NCBI RefSeq assembly: GCF_020439865.1
Contig: NZ_JAGRPF010000038.1
Location: forward strand, 1 to 45,812
DNA length: 45,812 nt
Direction of reading: 5' to 3'
Source of the DNA: Prosthecobacter sp.
GTDB taxonomy: Bacteria > Verrucomicrobiota > Verrucomicrobiia > Verrucomicrobiales > Verrucomicrobiaceae
This document shows, one piece after another, positions 1 to 7,326 of the stretch. A program made the position numbers and the translations under genes. The notes under the pieces are model-generated. The model was given only the letters and a program-made list of their open reading frames with translations. It was not told the origin of the DNA and did not search any database. Every line of letters starts with the position of its first letter. Position 1 is the first letter of the stretch.

Positions 1-33
1 GATGACGGATTCGGTGAACGCATGAAGTCGGCG

Positions 34-38
34 GGAGG
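34..38 (+). promoter_or_regulatory. Shine-Dalgarno site of the first gene
   Basis: GGAGG lies 8 bases before the ATG at 47. It is one of the few clear ribosome binding sites in the window and favours the ATG at 47 over the in-frame GTG at 38, which it overlaps. Confidence 0.5.
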
Positions 39-46
39 TGGCGGGC

Positions 47-910
47 ATGCTTGCGCATTTGGCGAGAAGCCGCGAGGCTGCAAGGGTGTCGCCAAACTGT
101 TTCATTTACACTTTCCTGCTGCTGGTCGTCCCGGCCCAGGCGGCGGAGGACTGGCATTACCTCGACAACGGGCAGGTGCGTCTCGGTGTGAACCTGAACG
201 CAGGAGCCTGTATCGGCTGGTTTTCGAAATCGGGATCGCAGGACAACCTGCTCAACGCCTATGACGTGGGTCGCTACGTGCAGCAGTCGTATTACGGCGA
301 TGAAGACGGCAGCGACTGGAACGGCAAACCGTGGCGCTACAATCCGGTGCAGGGCGGAAGCTGGAAGAACGCGCCCGCCGAGGTGATGGCGACGAAGTCG
401 GATGCGATGAGCTTTTATGCGAAGACGAAACCGCGCCACTGGGCCACGGGAGCCTTCACACCGGAGTGCGTGATGGAAGAATGGCTGCGGCTGGACGGCG
501 GCCTGGCGCGCTTGAAGTTCAAGATGACCTGGACCGGCGACAAGGAGCACAAGGCGCGGCACCAGGAACTGCCGGCGTTGTTTGTGACGCCGAAACTCGA
601 CACGCTGGTGTTTGCAGACGCGAACCAGAAACTCGTGCGCAAGCAGCCGGGCTTTCCGAACGAATACATCAAAGTCGGCGAGCCCTGGTGCGCGTGGGTG
701 GATGCGAACGATCACGGCCTCGGCCTCTTCATGCCGCACACAACGCAGGCGACGTGCTATCGCGTGCGCCACGGCAACAAGGGTGACTGCAGCTACGTCG
801 CGCCGATCCAGACTTTCGCGCTTAAGCCGGGACTCGTGTTTGAATACGAGGTCGTGCTCACGATCGGCAGCCTGGAGGAGATCCGGGCTGTGTTTGCGAA
901 ACTGAAGTGA
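47..910 (+). CDS. secreted protein of unknown function
   Basis: A 287-residue protein with a long basic N-region, then a hydrophobic stretch (FIYTFLLLVV) and a likely signal peptidase site after PAQA, so it should be exported. The mature part is rich in Trp, Tyr and Gly, with segments such as VRLGVNLNAG, QQSYYGDEDGSDW and VGEPWCAWVDANDHGLGLF. These suggest an all-beta, perhaps carbohydrate-related sandwich, but I do not recognise a named family or catalytic residues. The ATG at 47 was chosen for its GGAGG. It lies 12 bases upstream of the alkylation repair gene on the same strand; no functional link is evident. The upstream neighbour is outside the window. Confidence 0.7.
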   Translation: MLAHLARSREAARVSPNCFIYTFLLLVVPAQAAEDWHYLDNGQVRLGVNLNAGACIGWFSKSGSQDNLLNAYDVGRYVQQSYYGDEDGSDWNGKPWRYNPVQGGSWKNAPAEVMATKSDAMSFYAKTKPRHWATGAFTPECVMEEWLRLDGGLARLKFKMTWTGDKEHKARHQELPALFVTPKLDTLVFADANQKLVRKQPGFPNEYIKVGEPWCAWVDANDHGLGLFMPHTTQATCYRVRHGNKGDCSYVAPIQTFALKPGLVFEYEVVLTIGSLEEIRAVFAKLK

Positions 911-922
911 TCCACCCTGACG

Positions 923-2017
923 ATGTCCGACGAATCCTCCCCCGCCCAACTCAAAGACTGGTTCGATGAAGCCCGCTATCGCTCAATCGCACGCGAGCTG
1001 ACCCAACTCGCGCCGAAGTTCGATGCGAAGACGTTTTTGAAACTTGTGCTCGATGGGTTGGAAGAACGCACACTGATGCAGCGGCTGCACCAATGCGCGG
1101 TCGCAACGGATGAGGCGCTGCCGGGATCGTTTCAACAGAAGGTGCGCGTGCTGCAAAAGCTCGTACCGAAACTCGGGCATGAGTTTGTGACGATTTTCCT
1201 CGGCGACTTCGTGGCCACGTTCGGACAAGAGGATTTCGAGTTCTCGATGGAAGCGCTGCGATTCTTCACGGTGTTCGGTTCTTCCGAGTTCGCCGTGCGT
1301 CCGTTTATCGTGGCGGATCAGGTGCGTGCGCTGAAAACGCTGCTGCAATGGACGCAGGATGCCGATGAAAAGGTGCGCCGTCTGGCGAGTGAGGGTTCGC
1401 GTCCGCGTCTGCCGTGGGGCATGCGATTGAGTTCACTCGTGCGCGATCCTTCACCGACATGGGGGATTTTGGAGGCGTTGAAGAACGACACGTCGCTGTT
1501 CGTGCGCCGTTCGGTGGCGAATCATCTCAATGACATCACGAAGGATCATCCGGAGTTCGTGCTGGAGCGTCTGGAGAGTTGGGATCTCGGTCATGCGCAC
1601 CTGAACTGGATCGCGAAGCAGGCCTGCCGCACGCTGATCAAACGCGGGCATCCGCGGGCGCTGAAGCTCTTCGGCTTTGGCAAGAAGGCGGAGGTCATCG
1701 CGACGCTGGAAGCATCACCGCCACGGCTCGCGCTCGGTGAACGGCTCACATTGTTCACCACGATCTCCTCCACTTCCTCACGCGCACAACGGCTCGCCAT
1801 CGACTACGTCGTGCATTACGTGAAGGCACGCGGCGTGAGTGCGGAAAAGGTATTCAAGTGGACGGAGGTCGATCTGGCGGCGAAAGCGACGCTCGATCTC
1901 ACCAAGTCGCAGGTCATTCGCGATTTCACCACCCGCAAACATCATCCGGGCTGCCATCGCGTCGAACTTCAGGTTAATGGCCAGCGGGTGGCGGAGTCGG
2001 TGTTCGTGCTGAAATGA
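923..2017 (+). CDS. DNA alkylation repair protein, AlkC-type (HEAT repeats plus Ig-like domain)
   Basis: A 364-residue cytoplasmic protein of the AlkC/AlkD DNA glycosylase superfamily, which removes alkylated bases from DNA using a HEAT-like helical scaffold. Residues about 10-265 are helical and carry the family blocks FGSSEFAVRPF, RRLASEGSRPRLPWGMRL and VRRSVANHLNDITKDHP. Residues about 270-364 (from LGERLTLF to VNGQRVAESVFVL, including DYVVHYVK and VIRDFTTRKHHPG) form the C-terminal beta domain seen in AlkC proteins with an Ig-like extension. Length is normal for that subgroup. It begins 12 bases after the preceding gene and ends just before a hairpin shared with the convergent cytochrome gene. 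The subgroup (AlkC rather than AlkD) is inferred from the C-terminal domain. Confidence 0.9.
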   Translation: MSDESSPAQLKDWFDEARYRSIARELTQLAPKFDAKTFLKLVLDGLEERTLMQRLHQCAVATDEALPGSFQQKVRVLQKLVPKLGHEFVTIFLGDFVATFGQEDFEFSMEALRFFTVFGSSEFAVRPFIVADQVRALKTLLQWTQDADEKVRRLASEGSRPRLPWGMRLSSLVRDPSPTWGILEALKNDTSLFVRRSVANHLNDITKDHPEFVLERLESWDLGHAHLNWIAKQACRTLIKRGHPRALKLFGFGKKAEVIATLEASPPRLALGERLTLFTTISSTSSRAQRLAIDYVVHYVKARGVSAEKVFKWTEVDLAAKATLDLTKSQVIRDFTTRKHHPGCHRVELQVNGQRVAESVFVLK

Positions 2018-2019
2018 AG

Positions 2020-2047
2020 ACGCCACCAGACTTTGATCCGGTGGCGT
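2020..2047. terminator. hairpin between convergent genes
   Basis: A perfect 8-bp inverted repeat (ACGCCACC at 2020-2027, GGTGGCGT at 2040-2047) with a 12-base loop. It sits three bases after the stop of the alkylation repair gene and 26 bases before the end of the convergent cytochrome gene. There is no strong T-run, so termination in either direction is inferred from position and stem. Confidence 0.5.
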
Positions 2048-2073
2048 TGTCGATGATTTGATTGAAGAGGCAG

Positions 2074-2640
2074 TTACTTCTTCGCAGTCTTTGCCTGTTC
2101 CTGGCTTTCAGGAGAGAGGCGGGAGAGAGGAACGATGTGGGTGACGCCCGTCGACGGGATCTTCAGCAGGACGCCGTCATCCTGAAGACCCATGAACTCG
2201 GCTTCGATGACTTTGCCGTCACTGCTGGTCCATTTCAGGACACCGCCTGCGGCAGGCATCGCTGCGGGAGCAGCAGCAGGAGCCGCGCCGCCACCGGTGA
2301 GGTTCGCGCCTTCCGTGATCCAGGTTTTGAGGAGATCGAGCTCGGCATCGGTCAGGCGGTTTTTACCGTCCGGAGGCATCACATCGGCATCATCACTGGG
2401 GAGCGTGCAGTTGATGAACATCGTGCTCTTCATCGCCTCGCCGGGGATGATGTTTTTGCCGGCACCGATCTGGTTGGGCAGCTCAGCATCGTCCAAGGCC
2501 AGCTTGCCTTTCACCTTCTTGGTGACGCTGTGGCAGGCGTAGCATTTGTTGCGGAAGATCGGAGCGATCTGGGTCTTGTAGTCGACCGCGGAAGCGGCGG
2601 TGGCGGTGAGGACAAGGGCGAGGATGAGGCTGTATTTCAT
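2074..2640 (-). CDS. small exported cytochrome c domain protein with SHD1 domain
   Basis: A 188-residue protein. Residues 1-18 are a signal peptide (MKYSLILALV...ASA). A mono-heme planctomycete-type cytochrome c domain follows, with CYACH at residues 33-37 and a probable distal methionine in DVMPPDGKN. An Ala/Pro linker leads to a C-terminal domain of about 50 residues (from LKWTSSDGKVIEAEF to IVPLSRLSPESQEQA). That domain matches the SHD1 (SLA1 homology 1) domain common in Planctomycetes and Verrucomicrobia. The start is ambiguous: an ATG five codons upstream (2655) is possible, but the internal ATG gives a tidier signal peptide. It probably acts in the periplasm as an electron carrier or anchor; the partner is unknown. 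Confidence 0.8.
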   Translation of the reverse strand: MKYSLILALVLTATAASAVDYKTQIAPIFRNKCYACHSVTKKVKGKLALDDAELPNQIGAGKNIIPGEAMKSTMFINCTLPSDDADVMPPDGKNRLTDAELDLLKTWITEGANLTGGGAAPAAAPAAMPAAGGVLKWTSSDGKVIEAEFMGLQDDGVLLKIPSTGVTHIVPLSRLSPESQEQAKTAKK

Positions 2641-2700
2641 GGATGCGCGTGACATGGAACGATTAAAAGAGCGGTTTGCCTAGCTTAATTTGCGGCGGAC

Positions 2701-3549
2701 TCAACGTGCGGAGGGATCGACGGCGCGCAGCTGTTGCACCGTGGCGAGAATCGAATCGCGCAGGGATTGAAGACGGCTGAGACCGAGCACGGCCCGGCTG
2801 CCGGACACGCTGTTCAGCAGCGGACTCGCCTCAGGTGCCGAGGCATTCCAGCCGGCGCCCTGCAACACTTTAGGATTCTTTGCCACCAGCATCTGGTATT
2901 CGGTGTTCAGCTGCGTTCGCTGGGTAGCGAGTTGGGAGCGCAAAACATCGACGGCATTCTGCGAAGGCTGAAAGGTGGCCGCAGTCGGCGCGCCTCGTTC
3001 ACGTGCCAGCCGTGCCTCGATCGCACGCGCTTCCGCGAGCATGTTTTCGCGCGCACGCGCCTTCGCCTCCTGCGGATCATAACAGGCCTCCCAGCGCAGA
3101 GCGTCCGTCGTATCGGCCAAAGCCACCTTGATGACACCGCCGTCGTGCTGGATGGAGACGTCTTCCGCGGTAACCGACGTGATCTCGGCCTGTCGCAGTA
3201 CTTTGCCTCCGTCCAATGTCAGCACCGGAAATTTCTTTCCCACCATGGCATTGCGCCGCTGGGTGCGGAATTGTTCGAACTGGGCTTTCAAAGCCTTGAG
3301 TTCCTCCTGCGTCTGCTGGAGCTGCTGCTGGGTCTTTTGCAGTTGTGACTTGGTTTCTCCGAACTGCTGCAACTGAGCCTGGAGAGTGGCCAAATCGGTC
3401 TGTGACTGCTCCAATTGATGGCTGGCCTGATCCACCCGCGCCTGTAGTGCCTGATTTTCAACCTGCAGGGCGTCGTATTCGCTCTTTTTGACACAGCCGC
3501 CCAAAAACGACACCGCCATCAGGACGGTCGTCGTTTGAAGCGTGCGCAT
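2701..3549 (-). CDS. coiled-coil lipoprotein
   Basis: A lipoprotein of about 282 residues. The N-terminus MRTLQTTTVLMAVSFLGGC ends in a lipobox (L-G-G-C), so the mature protein should be lipid-anchored. Residues about 25-100 form a long Gln/Leu-rich heptad region (repeated LQ, QLQQ and LEQSQ units), a clear coiled coil. A small beta region follows (FPVLTLDGGKVLRQAEITSVTAED, reminiscent of SHD1-like beta segments), then more helix. An ATG five codons upstream (3564) is an alternative start. The gene is divergent from the sulfite reductase gene. Function is unknown; a structural or envelope-scaffold role is a guess. Confidence 0.75.
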   Translation of the reverse strand: MRTLQTTTVLMAVSFLGGCVKKSEYDALQVENQALQARVDQASHQLEQSQTDLATLQAQLQQFGETKSQLQKTQQQLQQTQEELKALKAQFEQFRTQRRNAMVGKKFPVLTLDGGKVLRQAEITSVTAEDVSIQHDGGVIKVALADTTDALRWEACYDPQEAKARARENMLAEARAIEARLARERGAPTAATFQPSQNAVDVLRSQLATQRTQLNTEYQMLVAKNPKVLQGAGWNASAPEASPLLNSVSGSRAVLGLSRLQSLRDSILATVQQLRAVDPSAR

Positions 3550-3758
3550 GTGATGCCTGCTCATGTTGAGAGAAGTGTAACCGTCCTAGCGGCTGTTTGT
3601 CACGCGCCCGTTTTTTCTCGGAACCGAGGCGAGCAAAGAGGTTCGATTAATTCCATATATTATCGATAGGCAATTATCACATTACTGCTTGTCACTTCTT
3701 GCATTCGTGGCATTCTAGTCCAGTCTCGGAACCCCCATCGCCCCCAACTCCCTTTCCT
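3550..3758. promoter_or_regulatory. divergent promoter region of lipoprotein and sulfite reductase genes
   Basis: About 200 bases between divergent genes. The centre (about 3641-3690) is strikingly AT-rich against the GC-rich background. It contains the perfect 8-base palindrome TATCGATA at 3661-3668 and a TATTAT at 3658-3663 that could serve as a -10 element. I could not find a matching -35 at normal spacing, so this marks the likely promoter zone only. Confidence 0.35.
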
Positions 3759-5549
3759 ATGAGCAAAGCCTCCGTCGAAGACATTAAACTCGCCTCAGCC
3801 GGACTCCGCGGCCAGATCGCCGAGCAGTTCGCTGATACGTCCCTCTCCCACATCTCGGAGGACAGCAACATCCTGCTCAAGCACCATGGCTCCTACCAGC
3901 AGGACGATCGCGATGTTCGTGCCGAGCGCTCGAAGGCTAAGCTCGACAAGGCGTGGAGCTTCATGATCCGCAGCAAGATGCCCGGCGGCCGCATCACGGC
4001 GAAGCAGTGGCTCATTCACGACGATCTTTGCACGAAGGCCTTCGGCAACATGCGCCTCACCAACCGTCAGGGCATCCAGCTCCACGGCGTGCTCAAAGGC
4101 GGCCTGAAGGAAGTCATCCACAATGTCTGCCACAGCGGTCTCAGCACCATGGGCGCCTGCGGTGACGTGGTGCGCAACACGATGGGACCTGCCGCTCCGA
4201 TCAAGGACGCCATTCATGCCGACACTCAGAAGCTGACCGAGGAAATCAGCCAGCGCTTCCTCTGGCGCAGCCAGGCCTATGCCGACATCTGGCTCGACGG
4301 CGAGAAGCTCGAACCGAACTGGATCAAGGATCCTGAGGTCAATCCCGCCGTGCGTGAAGCCACGAAGGCGTCGGAAGGCGACGATCCGATCTACGGCAAG
4401 GTCTATCTGCCGCGCAAATTCAAGATCGGCGTGGCCATCCAGCCGCTCAATGACGCGGACATCTTTTCGCAAGACGTCGGTCTCGTGCCGCATGTCGTGA
4501 ACGGCGAGGTCGAAGGCTACACGATCACCGTTGGCGGCGGCTTTGGCATGAGCCACGGCCAGCTCACCACGCGTCCCTTCCTCGGCCAGCCGCTGCTTTA
4601 TGCAAAGCGCGCAAATGTGGTCGATGCCATCGAAGCGATTGTCACCACGCAGCGAGACCACGGCAACCGCACCGAGCGCAAAAATGCGCGCCTCAAGTAC
4701 ACCGTGCAGACGATGGGCCTCGACGGCTTCCGCGCGGAAGTCGTGCGCCGCCTGCCGGGCATCGAAACCTTCCCGCCGAAGGAACTCAAGTTCGACACCG
4801 TCGAAGACAACCTCGGCTGGCATGAGCAGGGCGACGGCAAACTCTACTGCGCCGTCCACGTCAGCATGGGCCGCATTGTGGACCGTGAAAACGGCCCGCA
4901 CTATCGCAGCGCCTTCACCGAAATCGCCAAGACGCTCGATCTGCCCTACATCGTCACACCGAACACGAATCTCATCATCGCCGAGGTCAAACCGGAGCAG
5001 AAAGCCGAGGTGGATGCCATCCTGGCGAAGCACGGCGTCGTTCACGCCGATGGCATGACCCGCGCCCGCAAGGTCGCCCACGCCTGCGTGGCCCTGCCGA
5101 CCTGCGGTCTGGCTCTCAGCGAATCCGAGCGCGTACTGCCCGGCTTCATGGACAAGATCGATGAAACGCTGCGTGAGCTTGGTCTCGAAAACGAGCCGAT
5201 TCTTTTCCGCATGACCGGCTGCCCGAATGGCTGCGGCCGTCCTTACAACGCCGACTTCGGCTTCGTCGGACGTTCACCGAACAAGTACGCCATGTTCGTC
5301 GGCGGCAGCATCCGCGGCAACCGCCTCGCCGGTCTCGAATTCAAAACCGTGCTCGGCGAAGATGTTCCCGGCAAGGTCCGTGAACTCCTCGAAGCCTTCA
5401 AAGCAGAGCGTCAGGACGGCGAAATCTTCGCGGACTGGTTCGAGCGCACTCGCACCAAGGGCGATGAGCCGACGCCGGAGCAGTTCCACGTCGAACTCGC
5501 CGAGCGTGCCGCCAAGCTCGCGGGCGAGAAGGCGACTGCGGCAGAATAA
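3759..5549 (+). CDS. cysI: assimilatory sulfite reductase, siroheme/4Fe-4S hemoprotein subunit
   Basis: A 596-residue cytoplasmic enzyme that reduces sulfite to sulfide with six electrons for cysteine synthesis. Two repeated nitrite/sulfite reductase halves are present. The siroheme-[4Fe-4S] ligands are C443-x5-C449 (CVALPTCGLALSESER) and C488-x3-C492 (TGCPNGCGRPY). The ALPTC...SESER form is that of sulfite rather than nitrite reductases. Length fits the CysI/Sir family. The ATG at 3759 was chosen because the 20 residues upstream in frame are low-complexity and unlike the family. No flavoprotein subunit, APS/PAPS reductase or sulfate permease gene is nearby, so the electron donor (NADPH flavoprotein or ferredoxin) cannot be decided here. 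The AT-rich region upstream probably holds its promoter. Confidence 0.93.
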   Translation: MSKASVEDIKLASAGLRGQIAEQFADTSLSHISEDSNILLKHHGSYQQDDRDVRAERSKAKLDKAWSFMIRSKMPGGRITAKQWLIHDDLCTKAFGNMRLTNRQGIQLHGVLKGGLKEVIHNVCHSGLSTMGACGDVVRNTMGPAAPIKDAIHADTQKLTEEISQRFLWRSQAYADIWLDGEKLEPNWIKDPEVNPAVREATKASEGDDPIYGKVYLPRKFKIGVAIQPLNDADIFSQDVGLVPHVVNGEVEGYTITVGGGFGMSHGQLTTRPFLGQPLLYAKRANVVDAIEAIVTTQRDHGNRTERKNARLKYTVQTMGLDGFRAEVVRRLPGIETFPPKELKFDTVEDNLGWHEQGDGKLYCAVHVSMGRIVDRENGPHYRSAFTEIAKTLDLPYIVTPNTNLIIAEVKPEQKAEVDAILAKHGVVHADGMTRARKVAHACVALPTCGLALSESERVLPGFMDKIDETLRELGLENEPILFRMTGCPNGCGRPYNADFGFVGRSPNKYAMFVGGSIRGNRLAGLEFKTVLGEDVPGKVRELLEAFKAERQDGEIFADWFERTRTKGDEPTPEQFHVELAERAAKLAGEKATAAE

Positions 5550-5602
5550 GCCGCCAGGCTGCCATGAGCTTCGACCCACCACCGCAGACTTCCCGGGGTG
5601 GG

Positions 5603-5971
5603 ATGACTTTCATCCGTTTTGTCGTCGGCACGAATCAGGAAAGAGCGCGTCAGCAAACAGGCGTCGTCGCCGAACTGCGTTTGCTCAAGGAGTCCGGCGA
5701 TCTGCCGGACTATGAACACGAGCATGTCGCGGAGCTGTTCGCGTGGTTGAATGACCACCTGCCCTGCCCGCCATTTTCGAGCGCCGAGTGGCCTGAGGAT
5801 GCGGTGTCTTGGTTCAAGCCGTCCGCCGTGGAGTTCATCGCCAGGTTTCGCGAGATAATCACCATTCTCGAAGAACACGGGCGTTTCGTCCGCACGCTCA
5901 CCACCACCGATCCTGGCGTGATACGCTACGAGGACGAGTTTCAGGTCGTCACCTCATCCTGGAAGTATTGA
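5603..5971 (+). CDS. conserved small protein of unknown function
   Basis: A 122-residue soluble protein beginning MTFIRFVVGTNQ. It belongs to a small-protein family I recognise only by its layout: an N-terminal strand, an ELRLLKESGDL helix, a central HVAELFAWLNDHLPCP block, a W-F-K segment (AVSWFKPSAVEFIARF) and an acidic YEDEFQVV end. No catalytic motif is visible. An in-frame ATG 13 codons upstream (5564) exists, but the start at 5603 matches the core and has GGGGTGGG just before it. It follows the sulfite reductase gene by 53 bases on the same strand and may be co-transcribed; a role in sulfur metabolism is not shown. Confidence 0.7.
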   Translation: MTFIRFVVGTNQERARQQTGVVAELRLLKESGDLPDYEHEHVAELFAWLNDHLPCPPFSSAEWPEDAVSWFKPSAVEFIARFREIITILEEHGRFVRTLTTTDPGVIRYEDEFQVVTSSWKY

Positions 5972-6059
5972 CCTAACACCTGTGGCAGAACGATTTGAGG
6001 GGGAAATCAATGCATCCTGTCACTTGTGCCGGGCGTTGGATTGGGGCACAGACTCCGCC

Positions 6060-6422
6060 ATGTCCATCCAGACCTACCACTTCCTCCATCTCATCGGCCT
6101 GATCCTCGTCTTCGTCGGCTTCGGCGGCCTCCTCTCCAGTGAAGGCGCCAAGAAGTCGATGAAATGGCATGGCATCGGCCTCATCATCAGTCTTGTCTCC
6201 GGATTCGGCATGCTTGCAAAGATGTCCAAAGGGCTGCCGGAGGGAGCGCCCTCGCTCTACACGCAGCATTGGGTGATCGTGAAACTCGCCCTGTGGCTGG
6301 TGCTCGGCTTCCTGCCGGTGCTCGCCAAACGCCGTGTGCTTTCCGCACAGGTCGTGGTTCTGATCGCCATCCTCATCGGCGCCGTGCTGGCCTACCTCGG
6401 GTACTACAAGCCGGCGTTCTGA
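6060..6422 (+). CDS. small integral membrane protein
   Basis: A 120-residue protein with four predicted membrane spans (about FLHLIGLILVFVGFGGLL, WHGIGLIISLVSGFGML, WVIVKLALWLVLGFLPVL and VVVLIAILIGAVLAYLG) joined by short loops, so it lies in the inner membrane. It resembles small 4-TM unknowns such as the DUF/SirB-like group, but I cannot place it firmly. The ATG at 6060 directly precedes the first span; the upstream in-frame ATG at 5982 would add a soluble, unlikely leader. Its TGA stop abuts the stop of the convergent proC gene: both lie in the sequence TGATCA at 6420-6425, so the two genes share no untranslated spacer. Confidence 0.75.
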   Translation: MSIQTYHFLHLIGLILVFVGFGGLLSSEGAKKSMKWHGIGLIISLVSGFGMLAKMSKGLPEGAPSLYTQHWVIVKLALWLVLGFLPVLAKRRVLSAQVVVLIAILIGAVLAYLGYYKPAF

Positions 6423-7226
6423 TCACGCTCCCAGCGCCTTGCTCTTCTCTGTCGCCGCACGCACGGCCTGGATCATCGCATTGCGCAAGCCGTGTGCTTC
6501 GAGCTGTTCGAGGCCCGCAATCGTCGTGCCGCCGGGGCTGGTAACTTCATCGCGGAGAGCGGCGGGATGCTTGCCCGCGAGCAACACCATCTCAGCTGCG
6601 CCTGCGACGGTTTGTGCGGCAAGACGCACAGCCGTGGCACGTGGCAGGCCCATGAGCACGCCACCATCGGCCAGCGATTCGATCACGGTGTAAACGTACG
6701 CAGGACCGCTGCCGGACAAGCCAGTGACGGCATCGAGCAGCTTCTCCGCGACCTCGTCCGCCGTTCCGACGGCACCGAGGATCTTGCTAGCGAGAGCCGC
6801 GTCTTTCGCAGTGGCCTTGCTGCCACGTGCAAAGGCCGCCGCCCCCACGCCGACGAGCGCCGGCGTGTTCGGCATGCTGCGGATGACACGCTGACGCGCA
6901 CCGAGCCACATCTCCAGATGCGCGAGGTTGATGCCAGCCGCGATGCTCAGATGCAAACGCGAGCCCTTGACCTCCGCCAGCGTCTCGCACAGCGCTTTCA
7001 TATCTCCCGGCTTCACAGCTAGAATCACCACGTCAGACGCGGCGGCCACCTCCGCAGGCGTACCGGTGACGGTCCGGCACGTGAGGCACTTGCGTAGGCT
7101 GTTCACCGCCTCCGGCACCACATCGCTGAGCGCCACGTTCAGGCCGCCTTTGCCAAGCGCCTGCTCCACGCCGCGCAAAAGCGCGCCGCCCATTTTCCCA
7201 CAGCCGATGAGTCCGAGTTTCAACAT
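6423..7226 (-). CDS. proC: pyrroline-5-carboxylate reductase
   Basis: A 267-residue cytoplasmic enzyme that reduces 1-pyrroline-5-carboxylate to L-proline with NAD(P)H, the last step of proline synthesis. The N-terminal Rossmann motif is LGLIGCGKMGGALLRG. The family blocks SMPNTPALVGVGAAA, TGLSGSGPAYVY, ESLADGGVLMGLPR and EVTSPGGTTIAGL are all present, and the length is typical. The start at 7226 puts the Rossmann strand at the N-terminus; longer in-frame starts add an unrelated leader. It is divergent from the kinase-like gene and convergent with the small membrane protein gene, so it is probably transcribed alone. Confidence 0.95.
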   Translation of the reverse strand: MLKLGLIGCGKMGGALLRGVEQALGKGGLNVALSDVVPEAVNSLRKCLTCRTVTGTPAEVAAASDVVILAVKPGDMKALCETLAEVKGSRLHLSIAAGINLAHLEMWLGARQRVIRSMPNTPALVGVGAAAFARGSKATAKDAALASKILGAVGTADEVAEKLLDAVTGLSGSGPAYVYTVIESLADGGVLMGLPRATAVRLAAQTVAGAAEMVLLAGKHPAALRDEVTSPGGTTIAGLEQLEAHGLRNAMIQAVRAATEKSKALGA

Positions 7227-7326
7227 GCCGTGACTGTGGGGCGGATGCCGCATCCTGCAAGTACGCCAATCTTCTCTTGCGCGAAGCAGCAGTTCTTTGC
7301 CATGCTCTGGCAAATCGTCGCCCCGC

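Noticed and set aside
3795..5081. Long open frame antisense to the sulfite reductase gene
   Set aside because: It mirrors the codon bias of a strongly supported gene, has no recognisable domain and is typical of GC-rich shadow frames.
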